Below are positions 47,786 to 54,393 of a stretch of 64,000 nucleotides of DNA, one piece after another. Position 1 is the first letter of the stretch, and every line of letters begins with the position of its first letter. Source of the DNA: ATZT02 sp038145175 (GTDB taxonomy: Bacteria; Actinomycetota; Actinomycetes; S36-B12; UBA5976); NCBI GenBank assembly GCA_038145175.1, contig JAYQPE010000002.1:124001-188000 (forward strand), written 5' to 3'. The position numbers and the translations under genes were made by a program. The notes beneath the pieces were generated by a model that saw nothing but the letters and a program-made list of their open reading frames with translations, was not told the DNA's origin and did not search any database.

Positions 47786-49597
47786 ATGCCTAGCAAAAAA
47801 CTTTCATTTGATGAATTAGATGATGCCCAACAAGCAATCGTCAACACTCTCAATGGTCCAGTTGTAATTTATGCCGGTGCCGGAAGTGGAAAAACTCGAG
47901 CACTAACTCATCGAATTGCAAATGGTGTTTCAAATAATGTTTATGATCCAGAAAAAGTTCTAGCACTTTCCTTTACAACTAGAGCAGCAGATGAAATGGC
48001 ATTGCGCTTAAGCGCAATGGGAATAAGAAATATAGCAACAAGAACCTTTCACTCAGCGGCTTTAAGACAACTTAAATATTTCTGGCCAGATGCTATTGGT
48101 GGCCAAATGCCAGTGATTGTTGAAAATAAATTTAAAGTTATGAATTTAGCTTTACCCGAAACAAAGAACAGAAATAAAGAGTTTATCTCAGTTATTGAAA
48201 GTGCTAAGACCAATCGTTTGGATCCAGATGCTTTAACTAATTTAGATCATGCCCATGCCTATCAAAAATATATTGACTATTTAGATAAAAATCATTTGAT
48301 TGATTTTGAAGATGTTTTAATGCTTTTGGTCGCGATTCTTGAAGATAGGCCCGATTTATTAGCAGAAGTTCATAGGGCTTACGAGTGGTTTAGTGTCGAT
48401 GAGTACCAAGACGTAAATCCATTGCAACAGTCATTGCTGGATTTGTGGCTAGGCGAAAACGACAATATTTGCGTTGTGGGAGATGTTTGCCAGACTATTT
48501 ATTCTTTTGCTGGAGCTAAAAACAAATACTTGCAAGAATTTACTGATAAATTTCCCGAAGCATCAGTATTTAAATTAAATAGAAACTATAGATCAAGTGC
48601 TGAAATAGTCGAATTTGCTAATAACTTACTTGCACAAATGCCAAACCAAAAATCTAACGTGGGCCAATTATTTGCAACCAGAAACCAAGTAGAGACAGTA
48701 TCAGTTACTTCATATTTAAGCGAACACGAGGAAGCACAATCTATAGTTGATCAAATTTCTAAGATGATTGAAAACGGCACAAAATTAAAAGATATTGCAG
48801 TGCTTTCAAGAACAAATACTCAATTAGAAAAAGTTGCAATTAAATTGGAAGAAAAAAATATTAATTATTCAATTCAAACTTCGGAAAAATATAGCTTAAG
48901 AACTAGGCTAGAAGAAAAAGTTACACTTGCAAGCATTCACGCAACTAAAGGATTGGAGTGGGAAAATTTATTTTTGATAGGAGTAAGTGATGATCTTATT
49001 CCGTTTGTACAAGCAGATGGTCCAGAAGAAATTTTAGAAGAACTTAGACTTTTTTATGTGGCAGTAACAAGAGCTAAAAATAAATTATCTATTACTTGGT
49101 CAAAAAGTAGAGACTTTGATGGAAAAGAAAGAATAATTTCAAGATTTATTAACCATTCCAAACAAATTAATGAAAATGTAGCAGATACCACAAACTACTT
49201 AATTAAAAAAGTAACAAAACAAACCGAACGAGATTTAATTAAATGTAAATTGTGTAAAAAGCCATTAGTTTCTGGTGCGGAAGTTATCCTTAAACGATGT
49301 AAAAATTGTCCAGGAATTATTCCTCCAGAGTATTTAGAAGCTGCTTTTGAATGGCGAAAGGAAATGGCCGTTCAAGAATCAATTCCAGAGTTCTTAGTTT
49401 TTAGTGATGCAACCTTGGAGGCATTTACTGAATATATTTATGAGGCAAAAATTGAAGAAGAATTTCTTTTGATTCCAGGTGTGGATGTGGAAAAATATAA
49501 TAAATATTTTGATGATTTGAGCACTATTCTTGCCCAAGTTGAACCAAAACAAGAAAAACTTGTCGCTGTGGATAAAAATTCTATTGTGGATAAGTAA
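47786..49597 (+). CDS. uvrD2: UvrD2-like DNA helicase with tetracysteine and HRDC regions
   Basis: SF1 helicase of 603 aa. Motifs: YAGAGSGKTRAL at about 30-41, VDEYQDVNP at about 205, GDVCQTIYSFAGA, NYRSS, SIHATKGLEWENLFLIG and VAVTRAKNKL. After the motor comes a four-cysteine element (CKLCKKPL and CKNCPG, about residues 486-510), then an HRDC-like helical end (about 520-595), the layout of mycobacterial UvrD2. It is shorter than the mycobacterial protein (about 700 aa). The last codons contain two copies of TGTGGATAA, the DnaA-box sequence, encoding VDK twice. It is cotranscribed with mrx1. Confidence 0.9.
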   Translation: MPSKKLSFDELDDAQQAIVNTLNGPVVIYAGAGSGKTRALTHRIANGVSNNVYDPEKVLALSFTTRAADEMALRLSAMGIRNIATRTFHSAALRQLKYFWPDAIGGQMPVIVENKFKVMNLALPETKNRNKEFISVIESAKTNRLDPDALTNLDHAHAYQKYIDYLDKNHLIDFEDVLMLLVAILEDRPDLLAEVHRAYEWFSVDEYQDVNPLQQSLLDLWLGENDNICVVGDVCQTIYSFAGAKNKYLQEFTDKFPEASVFKLNRNYRSSAEIVEFANNLLAQMPNQKSNVGQLFATRNQVETVSVTSYLSEHEEAQSIVDQISKMIENGTKLKDIAVLSRTNTQLEKVAIKLEEKNINYSIQTSEKYSLRTRLEEKVTLASIHATKGLEWENLFLIGVSDDLIPFVQADGPEEILEELRLFYVAVTRAKNKLSITWSKSRDFDGKERIISRFINHSKQINENVADTTNYLIKKVTKQTERDLIKCKLCKKPLVSGAEVILKRCKNCPGIIPPEYLEAAFEWRKEMAVQESIPEFLVFSDATLEAFTEYIYEAKIEEEFLLIPGVDVEKYNKYFDDLSTILAQVEPKQEKLVAVDKNSIVDK

Positions 49598-49653
49598 TAT
49601 TAAGATTTTTAAAAAATGTTTTAATACCTAAAACTGTAATTTTAGGAGGACAT

Positions 49654-50604
49654 TTGAGATTATCAATTAACCCAGAAATCGATGTTATTTGGCTAAGTAA
49701 TACCGCGCTACAAGTAAGTAATGCTGCAGGTCAATCTTTTCAAATAACAGATTTACCACTTGAAATAAAAGATATTTATGCAGAAATTGATGGAGTAAAA
49801 CAACTCTCAGATATTTTAATAAAACTTGGAGTTGATGAAAGAATTCATAACGATGTTAATGAGTCGATTCTTTTACTGATCGAGCAGAAAGTGTTTATAA
49901 ATCAAACGTATTTAAATGAAAAATTTGAAACTTTAAGAAATAGTTATGTATTAATTAAAGGCTTAAATACAACGGTGTATCAAATAGCACACCTTTTAGC
50001 ATCAAATGGGGTGGGAAGAATAGTTATAGAAGATTTAATAAAAAGTCCTCAAACTGTATCTTTAGCTGATATTAATGTATTTAGTCCTAGAGCAAAAGAT
50101 ATTGGAACTTCACTATCTAAGTGTGTTAAAAACTCCTTAGCTTATTTTGATATTAGATTGGATAAACCAGATAGAAATCTTTCTCCTGATCTAATTATTC
50201 TTTGTGACGAAATATCTGAATTTGATTTACATGAAATAATTATTAAGCAGATTCCTTATTTATATGTAAGAAAAACAAATGACTTTATTCACGTGGGTCC
50301 ATTTACTATTCCTGATGCCAAATTGTGTCTTAAGTGTCAACAAATATTGAAAATAAAGCAAAAGCTTTCATTTTTTAATTTTAGTAAAAAGCGAATTCGC
50401 CAAATTGATAATAATCCTGCCTTAACCACTTTAGCCAGTTCTCTTGCGGTAACTTCTGTTATTTCTTATCTTTCTAAAGAATTAAATAATAAGTTTCCAA
50501 TTCTTACAAACGTGGTGTGTGAATTAGATCCAGTTGGTCCAACTATTTCTTTTAAACAAATTAGACAAAATCAAAATTGTGAATGTAATTGGCTAGCAGC
50601 TTAA
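49654..50604 (+). CDS. ThiF/TOMM cyclodehydratase-like protein of unknown role
   Basis: Product of 316 aa related to the ThiF/E1-like proteins found next to uvrD2 in many actinobacteria and, more distantly, to the leader-binding partner of thiazole/oxazole peptide cyclodehydratases. VGPFTIPDAKLCLKCQ near residue 215-230 and CECN at the end supply a four-Cys zinc site. The segment YVLIKGLNTTVYQIAHLLAS is where an E1-like fold should have its glycine-rich nucleotide loop, but the glycines are mostly lost, so adenylation activity is doubtful. TTG 49654 is chosen from TAGGAGG 8 nt upstream. No precursor peptide or partner enzyme is next to it. Confidence 0.65.
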   Translation: MRLSINPEIDVIWLSNTALQVSNAAGQSFQITDLPLEIKDIYAEIDGVKQLSDILIKLGVDERIHNDVNESILLLIEQKVFINQTYLNEKFETLRNSYVLIKGLNTTVYQIAHLLASNGVGRIVIEDLIKSPQTVSLADINVFSPRAKDIGTSLSKCVKNSLAYFDIRLDKPDRNLSPDLIILCDEISEFDLHEIIIKQIPYLYVRKTNDFIHVGPFTIPDAKLCLKCQQILKIKQKLSFFNFSKKRIRQIDNNPALTTLASSLAVTSVISYLSKELNNKFPILTNVVCELDPVGPTISFKQIRQNQNCECNWLAA

Positions 50605-50614
50605 ATAAAAGCAA

Positions 50615-50646
50615 ATTGCCCTTGAACCTTTTGATTCAAGGGCAAT
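50615..50646 (-). terminator. Terminator between the ThiF-like gene and DUF5679
   Basis: ATTGCCCTTGAA (50615-50626) and its complement (50635-50646) around an 8-nt loop. On the minus strand it is followed by TTGCTTTTATTT, so it terminates the DUF5679 transcript; it may also slow the convergent one. Confidence 0.75.
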
Positions 50647-50663
50647 GAAGACGTGAACTGTCT

Positions 50664-50822
50664 TTAGGCTTTGCCGAGGATGCGGGTCACTTTGGTGCCG
50701 CAGGTTGGGCAAATTCCTTTGGCCATGCGGCGGCCATTGGTTTCATGAACTTCTCCAGTGAACTGGCGCTTGGCTTTGCACTTCACGCAGTACGCTTCGC
50801 CTGTGTATGACTCTCCGGCCAT
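50664..50822 (-). CDS. DUF5679 zinc-ribbon protein
   Basis: Protein of 52 aa, MAGESYTGEAYCVKCKAKRQ at the start and GICPTCGTKVTRILGKA at the end. Two CxxC pairs make a zinc ribbon, as in actinobacterial DUF5679. ATG 50822 is fixed by AGGAGG 7 nt upstream on the minus strand; a longer in-frame reading upstream has no family likeness. The gene is about 57% G+C against mid-30s for the window, and its leader is also GC-rich. The function is unknown; nucleic-acid or protein binding is likely from the fold. Confidence 0.88.
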   Translation of the reverse strand: MAGESYTGEAYCVKCKAKRQFTGEVHETNGRRMAKGICPTCGTKVTRILGKA

Positions 50823-51000
50823 GTAAATCCTCCTTGCGAACGTGGGGGATGAAATTCCCTCACCCTTTAACCCTAAGCGCATGAGCGTGGTTATGAGGCA
50901 CTTTTGAGCGTGCCACGCCGTAATTTTGAGCACAAAGCCCTCACGAATGGGTATTTAGTGTCCCAGGAGATTAAAAGAGAAAAGATAACTAAAAATTGAA

Positions 51001-51082
51001 ACCGCTGGGCCACATCTTGGTTATAAAGTTCTATGCACTTTCCCCAGATACACAAAACTTAAAAAGAAGTTATCCCAGCGGT
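51001..51082. ncRNA. Candidate structured RNA element
   Basis: ACCGCTGGG (51001-51009) pairs with CCCAGCGGT (51074-51082), a 9-bp GC-rich closing stem in AT-rich sequence. Inside, AAAGT/ACTTT and AACTT/AAGTT can form two smaller stems, giving a branched fold in either strand. On the minus strand the second arm is followed by TTCAATTTTT, which resembles a terminator tail. I do not recognise a known riboswitch or small RNA; it could also be a DNA-level site. Confidence 0.35.
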
Positions 51083-51164
51083 GTCAGTAAACCTGAATTT
51101 ATGCAGATTCCAGCAAGGCGTCAAATGCTCTTGTAGATGAATATGTGGATTACTTGTTGATTAT

Positions 51165-51176
51165 CTGTTTAAACAG
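51165..51176. promoter_or_regulatory. 12-bp perfect palindrome
   Basis: CTGTTTAAACAG, about 125 nt upstream of the M48-like gene and among DnaA-box-like sites. Possible protein-binding site; nothing else supports it. Confidence 0.3.
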
Positions 51177-51262
51177 GTGAATAAATTGGGGATAAAAGTG
51201 TGAACTATTTTCCCGTTCTGAAAGAAATAAGCCTTTGAACAGCACTTTTATATAAGAGTGTT

Positions 51263-51271
51263 TGTGGATAA
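51263..51271 (+). promoter_or_regulatory. Perfect DnaA-box sequence near the M48-like promoter
   Basis: TGTGGATAA is the complement of the consensus TTATCCACA. It lies at about -39 to -31 relative to the predicted leaderless start at 51302, at the -35 position. Near matches occur at 51144 (TGTGGATTA) and 51187 (TGGGGATAA). Confidence 0.45.
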
Positions 51272-51288
51272 AAAATAGTTTTACCAAT

Positions 51289-51294
51289 TAGCGT
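51289..51294 (+). promoter_or_regulatory. Leaderless-type -10 element, TAGCGT
   Basis: TAGCGT ends 7 nt before ATG 51302. The same hexamer with 6-nt spacing precedes the PdtaS-like gene at 62804. Confidence 0.5.
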
Positions 51295-51301
51295 TATTTC
51301 C

Positions 51302-51883
51302 ATGAAAAAAGACTTAAATTTACCCGATCATGTTGAAATTAGAAGATCTAGAAAAAGAAAACGGACTATTTCAGCTGCTCGCGAGGGAAATAAAACAATT
51401 CTTAATGTTCCCTACAGAATGAGTTTAAAAGAAATTGAAGAGTTAGCAAAAGATTTAATCAACAGAATTGATAAAAAAGATCCAAGGGCTCATCTTTCTG
51501 ATTCTGAACTATTCGAAAGAAGTAAAGAACTATCAGCAAAGTATTTATTTTCAAAAGCTGAAGCAAAATCAGTTGCTTGGTCAACACGACTTAGCTCAAC
51601 TTGGGGAATTTGCACACCTATTCATGCTGAAATAAAAATTACTTCAAGACTAATTGGCATGCCCCAATATGTTTTAGATTATGTTTTGCTTCACGAATTA
51701 GTCCATTTGATTATTAACGATCATGGCAAAGAATTTAATGCCTTTATGAAAACTTACGAATTTAAAGAAAAAGCCGAAGGTTATTTAGATGCACTAGATG
51801 AATTACCCTCATCATTTTGGTCATCTGATTCTTTAGGAGCTTCACCTAATGTCTCAAGAGAAGAAATATCTAAAGGTTTTTGA
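51302..51883 (+). CDS. M48/YgjP-like zinc metallopeptidase
   Basis: Product of 193 aa with the zinc-peptidase motif HELVH at about residues 130-134 in LHELVHLIINDHGKEFNAFM; the third ligand is probably the His of NDHG, as in YgjP/SprT-like (DUF45, M48-related) proteins. The N-terminal half is basic and includes RRSRKRKRTISA and VAWSTRLSSTWGICTP, the family's conserved region before the active site. It is cytoplasmic, with no signal peptide. It lies between DUF5679 and DUF2342 as in other actinobacteria. The last 34 codons overlap the convergent DUF2342 gene. The substrate is unknown. Confidence 0.85.
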   Translation: MKKDLNLPDHVEIRRSRKRKRTISAAREGNKTILNVPYRMSLKEIEELAKDLINRIDKKDPRAHLSDSELFERSKELSAKYLFSKAEAKSVAWSTRLSSTWGICTPIHAEIKITSRLIGMPQYVLDYVLLHELVHLIINDHGKEFNAFMKTYEFKEKAEGYLDALDELPSSFWSSDSLGASPNVSREEISKGF

Positions 51884-53034
51884 ATGTTGTTGAAAAATTC
51901 AGGATTTTGTAAATCTTCAATACTTGGTAATAAATCAGGGTGATTCCACAAATTATCTCTTTTTTCAATTCCGTTAATTTCTGTTTGTTTATTCCAAAAA
52001 GCGAAAGCTTCTCTCATAAGTTTAGGTCTTAACTCCAAACCAATTAAGGCGCCAAAAGTTTTTTCTGCAGGTCCACCTTCTGCTCTTCTTCTGTTCATGG
52101 CTTCTTGAAGTGAATTTAAACTGGGCAATCTATTTGAACTTGCTTTGTTTACGACTTCTAGAATCCAACCTTCAATTAAAGCCAATAATCTTTCAGTCCT
52201 TTTTAGAGCTGCAAGTTGTGATTCGTTTAATTCTGGTTCAAAAATTCCTTGTGAAATAAGTTCTTGAATAGATTCAGGATTGCTTGGATCGATTTGTGTC
52301 ATTAAATCATTTATTTTGTTGTTACTGACACTAATTTGTGATGAATACTCTTCCGCAGCATTTAATAGGGTTGGAGATAACCAGGTGGCACTTGAAAAAA
52401 GTCTGCTTGCGGCTGATTCTCTTAATGCAATGTAAACAAAAAAATCAGAGCCAGGAACTGAAAGTCCTTTTGCAAAATCTTTTATATTCCTTGGCAGTAA
52501 AGATGGTGTTGTAGTATCTCCTAATGGTAAACCGATATCGGTTAAACATAAAACTTCACTTGATAATGCAGCAAGACCATTACTTACTTGCATTGAAAAC
52601 ATTGCTGCAGACATTGGTTTTAAAGAATCAAGTAATGGTTTTAGCATCGCTTGTTGTGATTCATCCATTCCTGGAATATTTGGTAAAACATTAATCATGC
52701 TGCCTTGAACACGTTGGGCAACTGGTTCAACAATTTTTTTCCAAGTTGGAACAGTAGCTTGTATCCATTCACTTCGACACCAAGCATTGGCACTGGTTGA
52801 TTTGGCAGAAAAATTACAAACAGAATTTAACCAATTTTGGGCAAGTTCGATATTGTTGGTAACTTCTTTTTTTTCTGATTCGCTAACACTTGGATCTCCA
52901 GCTTGGACAACGTTGGTCCTGGCCATGTTGACAGCAGCATCCCAACCCACTGGGGCGTTGCCAGAATTTTGCAACATTTGCCCAAGTTGGCTAAGTATTT
53001 TTCCTATCTCTGATGGATCTATTGGAAACCTCAC
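51781..53034 (-). CDS. DUF2342 'zinc-dependent metalloprotease'-family protein lacking the expected histidines
   Basis: Product of 417 aa from the F420/zinc-hydrolase-like DUF2342 family, recognised by LLALIEGWILEVV, EAMNRRRAEGGPAEKTFGAL, IGLELRPKLMREAFAFW and LWNHPDLLPSIEDL. Family members that I recall have REAAHxRLFxHVPWL in the middle; here the segment reads ALRESAASRLFSSATWLSP, without either His, and the whole protein has a single His (in WNHP). It is therefore probably not a zinc protease. The C-terminal 30 residues are acidic and Ser-rich. The start is GTG 53034. It overlaps the M48-like gene by 103 nt. Confidence 0.8.
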   Translation of the reverse strand: MRFPIDPSEIGKILSQLGQMLQNSGNAPVGWDAAVNMARTNVVQAGDPSVSESEKKEVTNNIELAQNWLNSVCNFSAKSTSANAWCRSEWIQATVPTWKKIVEPVAQRVQGSMINVLPNIPGMDESQQAMLKPLLDSLKPMSAAMFSMQVSNGLAALSSEVLCLTDIGLPLGDTTTPSLLPRNIKDFAKGLSVPGSDFFVYIALRESAASRLFSSATWLSPTLLNAAEEYSSQISVSNNKINDLMTQIDPSNPESIQELISQGIFEPELNESQLAALKRTERLLALIEGWILEVVNKASSNRLPSLNSLQEAMNRRRAEGGPAEKTFGALIGLELRPKLMREAFAFWNKQTEINGIEKRDNLWNHPDLLPSIEDLQNPEFFNNIQKPLDISSLETLGEAPKESDDQNDEGNSSSASK

Positions 53035-53079
53035 AATATAAATAGTTAACTACTTAATCAATTATCTCGCCACAGGTCG

Positions 53080-53085
53080 TAATGT
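53080..53085 (+). promoter_or_regulatory. Leaderless-type -10 element, TAATGT
   Basis: TAATGT ends 6 nt before ATG 53092 of the small membrane-protein gene. It would drive that gene together with the coupled PDZ/Lon-like protease gene. Confidence 0.5.
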
Positions 53086-53091
53086 TGAACT

Positions 53092-53271
53092 ATGCAGGCA
53101 CTTTTATGGTTATTAATTCCAGTATTCGTGGGTTTAATCACAACTATCTACTTAGCAATCAAATATCGACCATCAAGGCCTGCGAATGCCCATAAAGGAA
53201 TGTCGGGACTTTTAGAGTTTAGAAAAGCCATGAATAGGCCATTACCGAAACCAAAAAAGAAAAATAAGTGA
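53092..53271 (+). CDS. 59-aa single-pass membrane protein coupled to the Lon-like protease
   Basis: Small gene beginning MQALLWLLIPVFVGLITTIY: one N-terminal membrane helix (about residues 3-21), then a basic cytoplasmic tail with YRPSRPANAHKGMSGLLEFR and a Lys/Pro-rich end. No family name is known to me. The evidence that it is real: a -10 hexamer exactly 6 nt upstream, a clean frame with plausible membrane topology, and a 4-nt GTGA overlap with the downstream protease gene, which implies coupled translation. It may be an adaptor or partner for that membrane protease; this is inference. Confidence 0.7.
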   Translation: MQALLWLLIPVFVGLITTIYLAIKYRPSRPANAHKGMSGLLEFRKAMNRPLPKPKKKNK

Positions 53272-54323
53272 AAATTAATAACAAGTTTAGATTGCAAATA
53301 ATTTTAATAGCATTAATTACTTTACTTTTATTAATTCCTGTTCCATTCATAAGAATCGCCCCAGGTCCTCTTTTTAACACTATTGGAACAGAACGAGATA
53401 AAGATGTCATAACAATAATTGGAACTAAAACTTATGAATCTAAAGGTGAACTAAATTTCACGACAGTTTCAGAAACTGGGGGTCCATTTGGTCGTTTGGT
53501 ATTAATTGATGCCATCTTTTCCTGGATAGATCCAACTGAAGCTGTTGTACCATCATCAGATTTATATCCCGAAAATGAGGATCCAGAAATTATTAAAAAA
53601 AGAAATGAAAAAGCATTTTCGAATTCACAGTCTGATGCAATAGCTGCTGCATTAACTTATTTAAATATTCCTGTTCCAATCAAAGTTGTTGTAGATAGCG
53701 TTGTAGTTGACTCACCTAGTGATGGAAAAATTGAACCAGGAGATGTTGTTGTAAGCGTTAATGGTAAAAATGTTCAGACTGCAACCGATGTAGTCAAATT
53801 TGTTCAAGAGAATAAGCCAAAAGATTTAATTAAAATACAACTTATAAGACAAACAAATGAAAAAGAAGTTGAAATTATTGCACAAGAATTAAAATCGGAT
53901 AAATCAAAAGCTTCAATTGGAATTTCAATTGGACCTGGAATTGATCCTCCTTACAAATTTAATTTTGGAATTTCAGAAGTAGGCGGTCCAAGTGCTGGGC
54001 TAATGCTTTCTCTTGGAATAGTTGATGAATTAACTCCAGATGATTTAACACAAGGACTTAATATTTCTGGAACAGGAACTATAAATTATCTTGGCCAAGT
54101 AGGGCCAATTGGTGGCATAAGGCAAAAACTTGAAGGAGCAGTTGCAGGGGGAAGTAACTTGTTTTTAGCACCTAAAGAAAATTGTGACGAAGTGCTTTCA
54201 AAAAATTACAAAAATATGCCCGTGGTGGCCGTAGTGGACTTAAAAGGTGCAATTGAGGCAATCAATACCTTCACCAAGCAAAAAAACGCTGAGGGATTGC
54301 CCAATTGTGAATTATCTAAATAG
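53268..54323 (+). CDS. PDZ and Lon-type serine protease, membrane-anchored (YlbL-like)
   Basis: Membrane-anchored S16-type protease of 351 aa. An N-terminal membrane helix (about 10-28) is followed by an extracytoplasmic part, a PDZ domain (about 130-205) with GKIEPGDVVVSVNGKNVQ, and a Lon-like catalytic domain. The Ser is in VGGPSAGLMLSLG (about residue 240) and the Lys in IGGIRQKLEGAVAGG (about 285), the Ser-Lys dyad of Lon. There is no ATPase domain. GTG 53268 overlaps the 59-aa gene by 4 nt. The substrates are unknown; B. subtilis YlbL helps degrade the cell-division inhibitor YneA. Confidence 0.9.
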   Translation: MKINNKFRLQIILIALITLLLLIPVPFIRIAPGPLFNTIGTERDKDVITIIGTKTYESKGELNFTTVSETGGPFGRLVLIDAIFSWIDPTEAVVPSSDLYPENEDPEIIKKRNEKAFSNSQSDAIAAALTYLNIPVPIKVVVDSVVVDSPSDGKIEPGDVVVSVNGKNVQTATDVVKFVQENKPKDLIKIQLIRQTNEKEVEIIAQELKSDKSKASIGISIGPGIDPPYKFNFGISEVGGPSAGLMLSLGIVDELTPDDLTQGLNISGTGTINYLGQVGPIGGIRQKLEGAVAGGSNLFLAPKENCDEVLSKNYKNMPVVAVVDLKGAIEAINTFTKQKNAEGLPNCELSK

Positions 54324-54357
54324 TTTTGATAAATCTCTTGGGGAATATTAACCCCAA

Positions 54358-54387
54358 TTGGACGAATGATTACTTATTTCGTATTGT
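54358..54387 (+). promoter_or_regulatory. Promoter of the UPF0182 gene, leaderless type
   Basis: TTGGAC (54358-54363), 18-bp spacer, TATTGT (54382-54387), which ends 6 nt before ATG 54394. The best complete promoter of the leaderless set. Confidence 0.6.
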
Positions 54388-54393
54388 CGAAAT

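Larger units (their letters stand above)
50823..51301. other. 479-nt gene-free region with GC-rich leader, inverted repeat and DnaA-box-like sites
   Basis: No coding frame of note on either strand. From 50823 to about 50960 it is GC-rich and probably the DUF5679 leader and promoter (minus strand), including a GGCAC/GTGCC hairpin. From 50990 to 51301 it is AT-rich and holds a long-range inverted repeat (51001-51009 with 51074-51082), a CTGTTTAAACAG palindrome (51165-51176), several TGTGGATAA-like sites, and the M48 promoter at 51289. Confidence 0.7.

Noticed and set aside
50823..50933. Extended DUF5679 frame to 50933
   Set aside because: The family protein starts MAGESYTGEAYC, and AGGAGG lies 7 nt before that ATG.
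51001..51082. tRNA or tmRNA fragment
   Set aside because: The outer stem resembles an acceptor stem, but there is no T-loop motif, no D-loop signature and no CCA.
50823..51301. Chromosomal origin oriC
   Set aside because: DnaA-box-like sites are present, but dnaA, dnaN and recF are not nearby and only one box here is perfect; kept only as a DnaA-site finding.
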